64,000 bases of DNA from the NCBI GenBank assembly GCA_900312665.1, contig ONZQ02000012.1, positions 242,540-306,539 of the forward strand. Reading direction: 5' to 3'. The translations under genes and the position numbers were made by a program. The notes below the pieces were generated by a model that did not search any database, had not been told where the DNA came from, and worked only from the letters and a program-made list of their open reading frames with translations. The DNA comes from Cephalotrichum gorgonifer (taxonomy: Eukaryota > Ascomycota > Sordariomycetes > Microascales > Microascaceae). Below are positions 57,361 to 64,000 of the stretch, piece after piece (positions within the stretch are counted from its first letter, which is position 1; every line of letters starts with the position of its first letter).

Positions 57361-58709
57361 ATGGCTCCAATCAAGTCCATGGAATATATCCGCGTCCCGC
57401 CGCGCTGGCTCTTTGTCAAAATCACGGATGAGGATGGTAACGTGGGCTGGGGCGAGGCGACCTTAGAGGGCCACACGCAAGCTGTAGAAGGGTGTCTCGA
57501 CGCGTGGTTTGAGAAGTTTATTGGATACGATGCCGAGTATGTCAGCTCCAAACGCTCCAGGGCTACTATGAGTAAACAGACCAAGTCCCTCTCTCAGGAC
57601 ACTTACACTCCTATAGCTCCATCGAGCACATTTGGCAAATGGCCTACCGTGGAGGTTTCTACCGAGGAGGGGTGGTCCTCATGAGTGCCCTGTCCGGCAT
57701 TGATATAGCTTTATGGGACTTGAAAGGTGAGAAGACCTTCTCTTCCCTTGACCATACCCTTCCATTTTCTAACAAGATCTATAGCACGGAAGCTCAATGT
57801 CCCTATTTACCAGCTGCTGGGAGGCAAGGTCAGGGACACTCTCAGGGTGTATGCATGGATTGGTGGCGACAGCCCAACGGAGGTAACAGCAGGCGCGTAA
57901 GTTCCCCGGCCCGATATCTCCGGCCCCTTAACCTCCTCTCTACCTTCTCACAACTCCAAAGCCAGGCCCGAAAGGACCAGGGATTCGACGCCGTGAAGAT
58001 GAACGCCACCGGCCACCTAGGCTGGCTCGACTCAGCCTCGGCCCTCCAGGACGCCGCCGACCGCGTCAAGGCCGTGCGCGACCTCGGCATGGACGTCGCC
58101 ATCGACTTCCACGGTCGGGTCCACAAGCCCATGGCCAAGCAGCTCGCCGCCCTCGTCGAGCCCCACCGGCCCCTCTTCCTCGAGGAGCCCCTCCTCTCCG
58201 AGAACATCGAGGGCATCAGGCAGCTGGCGGGCCTGACTACCTGCCCCATCGCGCTGGGCGAGCGCGTGTTCAACAGGTGGGGGTTCCGGCCCTTCTTCGA
58301 GGCCGGGTGCGTCGACGTCGTGCAGCCGGACATCTGCCACGTCGGCGGCATCTCCGAGATCAGGCGCATAGCCGCCATGGCGGAGACGTACGACGTCGCG
58401 CTGGCTCCGCACTGCCCCATGGGTCCGATCGCGTTGGCGGCTAGTATGCAGGTGGACGCTACGTCGCCGAATTTTGCGATCCAGGAGATGTCGCTAGGAA
58501 TTCATTACAACGTCACTGGTCAGGACATCGGGACCTATATCCAGAACCCCGATGTGTGGACCGTGAACAAGGGCTACGTCAATGTGCCGTCAGGGCCGGG
58601 TCTAGGCATTGAGATCAATGAGGACTTGGTCCGGGAGCTTTCCAAGGATGCGAAGGCCTGGGTATCACCCGTGTTTATAGGTCCCGGCGGCGAGCTAAGG
58701 GAATGGTAG
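57361..58709 (+). CDS. dgoD-like: D-galactonate dehydratase homologue (enolase superfamily)
   Basis: Four exons: 57361-57536, 57617-57726, 57785-57896 and 57962-58709, giving 381 aa, almost the same length as bacterial DgoD. The N-terminal capping domain reads VPPRWLFVKITDEDGNVGWGEATLEGH and MAYRGGFYRGGVVLMSALSGIDIALWDLK. The barrel has VAIDFHGRVHKPMAKQL (metal Asp and the DgoD-type His), PLFLEEPLL (Glu), IALGERVFNRW (Glu), and LAPHCPMGPIALAA with the second catalytic His. This His-His pattern is that of galactonate dehydratase rather than mandelate racemase or the fungal L-galactonate dehydratase LGD1. Expected reaction: D-galactonate to 2-keto-3-deoxygalactonate plus water, in the cytosol. 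Paired with aldolase 2. Confidence 0.9.
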
Positions 58710-59843
58710 GCGAGGCCACGGTGTGATCTTATGGATGATGTTTCTCTAATAGCCCTATGGATGACGCGTCTGGACCCTGCGATCACAGGTTCCATCCGCC
58801 GCCTGCCAGCAGTGTTAAATTTGAACAGTTCCATATCAGGCTATACTAGGGGCCATGTCTGGTCAAAACATAGCAGTAAGACGTAACCCGCATTATCTCA
58901 GTCTGAGGTGTAGTGAAAGCCATATATCCGCATTGGCTTCATCCCCTTGATATATATCCGCCATCGTTGCCAAGCCCTATGCAAACTGGCCATATCAGTG
59001 CTACCGTAACACCGGTCCGTGATTTCACCGTCCGATGAAACGGCGGCAGCTCCGATAACGGTGGGAGCCGCGCTCGCGCTTATGAAACTCACCGGTGACG
59101 ATCAAAATGGCGCGGCAGCGATATGGGACGATCATGGGCGCGGCACAACCTTCTAATCGGGACGGAAGCGCCGGCTGAGATCCCCGACCCATAGTTCGCC
59201 GTTGGCCATTTACGGTTACATGGAGATCCTATGGTTTGATGCAGGTCGCGTACGCGTGTCTCATAACGGCGAAACGGGTCTGTGCTATAGGGGTCCCTGC
59301 AGACTCCTGCATATGGCGGTTGCCTCGTGAAACCTATCATTCGGCCGGTTCGGTCCAGTCAGGTCGTGGAATGATTCGTGATCCGGTCCGAGTCGAAGCG
59401 CTCGAGGAGTTCCCGCAACTATGACATCTGTTGTAGATGATCGTATACTCTCCTTTTGGATAACATAGCCCTCATGGCACAAACAATGATGATGAGATAA
59501 AGAGATGATAATTAAACAAGTGGGACTAAGGAAAGCTATGAAATACTGCTAAAACTCCTAAGAACTGCCCATGGTATTGTGATCGAGATCCGGATGCGTG
59601 TGTCTCCGTCTCTAGGTAAAGCACCAAATACAATCCAGCCCGAACGCCTCCCCCCATTGACAGGAAATCACAAAAGAAACTCCTCCAAATGTGGGTGTCA
59701 AACCCAGAATTCGTACAAAAGAAAACCCTCAAGCAGCGGGTGTCAAGTACCAGGGCCGCAATGGACCATTCCAACGAAAGCAAAAAAAGAATGCGCAAGA
59801 CTCCATCCCAAACAAAAATATACTCACCACTCACTCTCCCCGA
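58710..59843. other. Intergenic between convergent genes
   Basis: 1.1 kb between the dehydratase stop and the TmpL-like stop. Several short frames, none with recognisable protein features. Confidence 0.4.
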
Positions 59844-62800
59844 TCAACTATCCCAGATGGCACCATAAGCAGCGATGCCCCTCGTCTCCAATCCGTATAC
59901 AATCTTCTTCGTAATCTTCTCATTCGCAATCACAATGACAGCCTCCGCCTTGAAGTCCTTGGCCATGTTATAGCTCACACGCACCATATCCGGCCTCCCC
60001 CTCTCGTTCGTGTCCCAGATGACCGCGTCGGGAACCTTTGCCGTGATCGAGTCGACGAGCCCCTTACCGAAGGTCTTAATGGGGTTCTTCGTGCTCCAGA
60101 AGACCTGCGTCGCGCAGCTGGGATCCTGGATGTGGCCCAGGCATGGCCCGATGCCCGAGCCCGTGGCGACGACCACGACGCGGTTGAAGAGAGTGGCGAT
60201 GCGCATCACGCCGCAAGTCGGCACGCCGCGCACCCACATGTGCGTCGGCGGGTTCCGGATGCAGAACCGGGTCCAGTCGCCGGCGTTGGAGACCACGAGC
60301 GAGTAGCCGGCCGGGAACCTCTCCTCGTCCTCGGGCGGGCCGTGGGGCTTCGGCGCGCCGATGGTGGCGAACGAGTGCCACTCCAGGAGCGGCCTGAACG
60401 AGAGCCGCGTGAAGCTACCGTTGACGGGGGTGGTGTAGTCGAAGTGCAGGCGGATGGCGTGGTCGGAGAGGACCTCGGAGACGACGGGCACGCGCCGAAG
60501 CCAGCACCACGAGAGGGCCACGCTCCCCGTCGCGGCGATGAGCATCCAGAAGGCAGGGGTGGAGCACAGCGCGATGCCGAAGGGGGTGGAGCTCTGCCGG
60601 GCCGCGTCGTGCACGCCGACTATTGTCTGGGCCCAGAAGAGAGCGAGCATTGTCCAGCCCGTGAAGCGGTGCCACATCTCGAAGAGGTTGTGCTTCGCCT
60701 TCCTGACGGTCGGGTAGGCGGACGCGAGCATGGTGAGGAACAGACCCGCCAGGATCCACGAGAGGACCTTGTAGGCGAGGGAGTGGGGCGGGTAGTTCGG
60801 GCAGACGCCGGGGGAGGATATGCAGACGGCGTCGGTGATGTTGGCGGCGATGAGCCAGATGGCGGAACACGACGCCGCGCTGGAGTGGACGCCGCCCAAG
60901 TGGAAGATCTTACCACACGAGGTGCGGAACCAGAGCGGCCACGACTTGGGCGCGGAGCAGAAGATGGTGTAGAGCGCGTTGATGACTATGTCCTGGCGCA
61001 CCAGGACCGCGATGGACAGGTTCACGGCCACCATGTTGCCCAGCATGTCGCGGTCCGGGCCGCGCATATATATCGCGATGGCGGCGGCCGCGTTCGCGAG
61101 CCAGACGAGCGTGAAGAGGAAGCGGTAGGGAATGAAGACGCGGTAGATGAGTCCCCTGAAGGGCTTGGGGAGGTTCTTCTCCGGGACGGGAGCGTCGAGG
61201 TCGATGCCGCTACTCTCCTTCTCCACCTTGGCGACGACGGCGCCAGACTCCGAGTTCGCGAGGGTGGTGGTGGAGCCGGAGGACAGGCTGGGCGACGAGG
61301 GCACCTGGGTGCCGGAGTCGCTGCCAGAGTCGCTGCCACTCTCCACGAGGTTCCGGAGGGAGGCCTTGTCGACCTTGCCGTTCTGGGTCAGGGGGAAGGA
61401 CTCAAGAGCGTGGTAGTGCGACGGCTGGGCGTAGTAGGGCAGGAGGGTCTTTGTGGTCTCGCGGACCGCGGCGGTGTGGCACGACTTGGGCTGGAGGAAT
61501 GCGTGCAGCTCTCCGTCGATTTGGAGCACGACGGCTTTGCTGACCTCGGGGGAGGACGTGAGGCACGCTGCGACGCCGTCTAGCTCAACCCGGAAGCCCT
61601 GATAGTCTCGTTAGATGCAGTTCACCTTAGTCCGCCTTTTTGTCGTTTCGCGCGTGAACTTACCTTGATCTTCACCTGGTCGTCGCACCGGCCCTGGATC
61701 TGAATCGTTCCATCTTCCCTCCAGAGGCCCGCATCCCCTGTGTTGTACATCATCGTTCTGAATACAATGTTAGCAAGACTGCAACTACTGCACGGGGGCT
61801 TTTTGAGGGCGTATAGACGAACCCGTCGTTCGCGAACTTGTCCAGGATGTACTTCTCGCTGGTCAATTCCGGGAGGCCAACATAACCCCTAGTAACGCCC
61901 TTCCCGCCGGCCCAGATAATCCCCGCTGTCCCGATAGGCACCTGTCTGAGCTGGTCATCTAGGACGTATACCCTGTTGTTGGGCGTGGGCTTGCCGATGG
62001 AGAGAGGCTGTCCAGGCCTGTGCCTCTGCATTGTGTTGACTATAGTCGTCTCCGTCGGGCCGCAGCAGTTATAGTACGTCAGGTGCGACGCCCATAGATC
62101 CGCCAGTCTAGTTGCATCGCTGTTAGCAAGGCTATGCACCTCCCTATAGTCATTTTCTCGGAAGTCTGCTCACTTTACGGAGATGGGCTCGCCGGCCGTG
62201 GCCACGGTCCGAAGGTTAGGGAACTCTTCAGGCGAGAACTTAGCTAGGATTGACGGGGTGCAGATGAGGACGTCAATCTAAAAAATGGGAAAATGCCAGT
62301 TAGTTCCACTTATTATTTTTTTTTCTTTTTCGAGGTGCAGTCCACTATAGGCTGCGTTTTCCATACCTTTCGGACGGTATCCGCCCAGTCGGACCCGCGC
62401 AGCACGAGAGTTCCGCCATTGCAGAAGCAGCCAAGGATTTCCCACGCAGCTAAAGGGACGGTTTTCGTCAGTGTGTAATTCTTACGCGGTTTGTGAGAGA
62501 AATCCCCAAAAAACAGGGGGAAAACGCACCCATGTCGAAACTGATGCTCAAGACCTGGCCCACACGCACACCCTTCCGAATGCCCAAATCTCCGGGGTGC
62601 GCACAGAGCAAGTTCGCAACATTTGCGTGTGTCACGTCCACGCCTTTGGGCGTACCCGTGGTTCCTGAAACCTCGAACATTAGTACTCCTGCAGAACTCG
62701 GGGATAATGTGGATGCAGGGTGGCAGCGCAGGTGGAGGCGCACGGACGGGAACGGAAACAACGCACCAGATGTGTAAATGACGTAGCACCCACTCTCCGC

Positions 62801-63358
62801 CGTAGTAAGCTTCATCAGGCTCTCCTCGATGAAGCGGCGGCTGTCGAGGTCCGCGGGCACGCCGCGCTCGTCCTCGTCGATTACGACGGGCATGCAGCCG
62901 CTGAGACCGAGCTCGCCTATGCGATGTGCCGTAGAAGCCAGACACAGGACCACCTTGCCGCCTGACTGCTCGACCACTCTCCGGAGGGTCTCCCGCGGCA
63001 CCACGCCGCCGTCGAGGGGCACGTACTGCGCGCCGCAGAGGAGGACCGCGACGATGCCGACGGTCATCTCGAGGCCGCGCTTAACGACGAGCGGCACCCT
63101 GTCGCCGGGGCGGACGCCGAGAGCTTGCAGGGAGCGGGCAAGGTGTACGGCACGCCTGCCGAGCTGTGCGTAGGTCATTGTGCGGGGCTCTAGGCCCGAG
63201 TTGTCTATGGCGGCCACCTCCTCTGGTATGGCGAGGACATGATGTATTATGGCCGCAGTGGCGGTTGGGAAGCGAGGGGGGAGAGTAAGGCCGTTTGTGA
63301 AGTTTGGCCCGGGGAGAGGGCCTCCTCCCTGGGACGGAGGCATGATCTCTTTGGACAT
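59844..63358 (-). CDS. tmpL: TmpL-like protein: adenylation domain fused to membrane FAD/NAD(P) oxidoreductase
   Basis: Seven exons: 63358-62767, 62664-62530, 62449-62367, 62277-62174, 62107-61823, 61757-61664 and 61598-59844, about 1,015 aa. The first half is an NRPS-type adenylation domain: CYVIYTSGTTGTPKGVDV, FDMGAAWEILG, YYNCCGPTETT, MMYNTGDAGLWREDG, GRCDDQVKIKGFRVEL and QNGKVDKASL. No carrier (T) domain follows. After a Ser-rich linker come about six membrane helices (FLFTLVWLANAAAAIAIYM, MWHRFTGWTMLALFWAQ), then FRPLLEWHSFATIGAP and RVVVVATGSGIGPCLGHI, an FAD/NAD(P)-binding part. This order is that of Alternaria brassicicola TmpL, reported to support intracellular redox homeostasis and virulence. 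The H-x13-H heme pairs of ferric reductases are not evident, so electron transfer through heme is uncertain. Confidence 0.88.
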
Positions 63359-64000
63359 GGTGTGTGTGGTTTAAGGAGGAGGAGGAGAGGGAAAAGGGGA
63401 GAGGTTGTTCGTGTTCCCGGAGAAGGGAGAAGAGGGTGTTCTTGTTTCCCGGAGGAGAGAAGAGTGCTGCAACCACGTTGTTGGCAAAACAAAGAAGGGG
63501 TCCGGTTGGGTGGATCAACGAAAGATCTAGAGGGGACGGGAAGGTGGGCGGGAGATATACATATGCAGTATCGAAGCGAGACAACCAAGACCTCAAGGGG
63601 ATCCTACCCCCCCTCTGACACCATGCGTAGTAGTAGATGACAGATGGGCCCTCATCGCCCCCCTCTCACCCCCTCCACCCCCCACACCCCCCTCCCTCCT
63701 CCAGCTTCAGAAAGATCCCGGCATGATACCACCTAGCATAGGGTTGCGTCGATCATACCGAGCAACATCGGGCCAAGGTGATCATACACCGGGCCCAAGA
63801 CCTGGGTGCGAGGCGATCACCGCTCTATAGGGTAACTAGAACCCCCACCTGCCCCCTCCTCGAGGATCACAGACCCAGCTGATATCCGATAGACCAACCC
63901 ATGTCCACCTGGACTTTGTCTCCAAGAAAATATGAGACGGGGTTCGAGATAGTATATGTGATAAGACAGATTCAGGCACGGGCCACGCCACGGGGGAAGG
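63359..64000. other. Upstream region of tmpL-like gene
   Basis: This contains pyrimidine-rich leader sequence on the tmpL coding strand (63360-63480) and C-rich runs near 63655-63700. No gene recognised before the window edge. Confidence 0.45.

Noticed and set aside
59691..61583. 630-residue plus-strand ORF opposite the tmpL-like gene
   Set aside because: It is the antisense shadow of a GC-rich exon: Arg/Gly/Asp/Val-rich, no domain, and the minus strand carries clear homology.
59844..63358. Reading the adenylation gene as an NRPS secondary-metabolite cluster
   Set aside because: There is no carrier, condensation or thioesterase domain and no tailoring genes nearby; the TmpL architecture explains it.
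1..64000. CRISPR arrays, prokaryotic operons, integrated prophage
   Set aside because: No regularly spaced repeats of suitable length; the spliceosomal introns and gene content are fungal.

Overview
This window is chromosomal DNA of a filamentous ascomycete (Pezizomycotina, probably a Sordariomycete; the class is inference). Most genes are broken by short GT-AG introns of 44 to about 150 nt, often with CTAAC-type branch sites. Coding sequence is GC-rich, genes lie on both strands with separate promoters, and the contents are typical of moulds: a Zn2Cys6 regulator, a fungal rhodopsin-like membrane protein, a Goodbye/NACHT STAND protein, a type-B carboxylesterase, a TmpL-type protein and a PHO84-like transporter. 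Exon coordinates were built by hand by joining frames at GT-AG sites. Apart from the two frameshifted genes noted below, every multi-exon model adds up to an uninterrupted reading frame.

Left part (0-15 kb): an atypical protein kinase with a C-terminal WD-like part (234-2252, minus); a large NLR-type gene, Goodbye-NACHT-helical repeat-ZZ (2978-7847, minus), with a single-base frameshift inside the Goodbye domain; a ferric/metalloreductase (8685-10682, minus); and a secreted carboxylesterase (12235-14594, minus).

Middle (16-40 kb): a rhodopsin-like seven-helix protein, a class II aldolase/adducin protein, a nuclear-looking Cys-cluster protein, a TesB-like thioesterase, a phosphate-transporter homologue with a short uORF, two small proteins, a MYND zinc-finger gene with a frameshift, a nine-exon amidase, and a secreted double beta-propeller phytase-like protein with an EGF-like insert.

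Right part (41-64 kb): a DapA-family aldolase, a ribokinase, a Zn2Cys6 transcription factor, an MFS transporter with a 15-nt micro-exon, a small conserved membrane protein, an F-box protein, an SDR relic, a divergent pair of a second DapA-family aldolase and a D-galactonate-dehydratase homologue sharing one 730-bp promoter, and a TmpL homologue (adenylation domain fused to a membrane flavin oxidoreductase).

The clearest functional grouping is the divergent aldolase/dehydratase pair at 55.5-58.7 kb. It has the two enzyme types needed to dehydrate a sugar acid and split the resulting 2-keto-3-deoxy acid, and a decayed SDR lies 0.5 kb from it. The long intergenic stretches (10.7-12.2, 14.6-16.5, 17.9-21.2, 31.6-33.1, 46.7-48.1, 53.5-54.8 kb) hold no gene I can support, only short repeats and palindromes. 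No tRNA, rRNA, CRISPR array or intact transposon was recognised.
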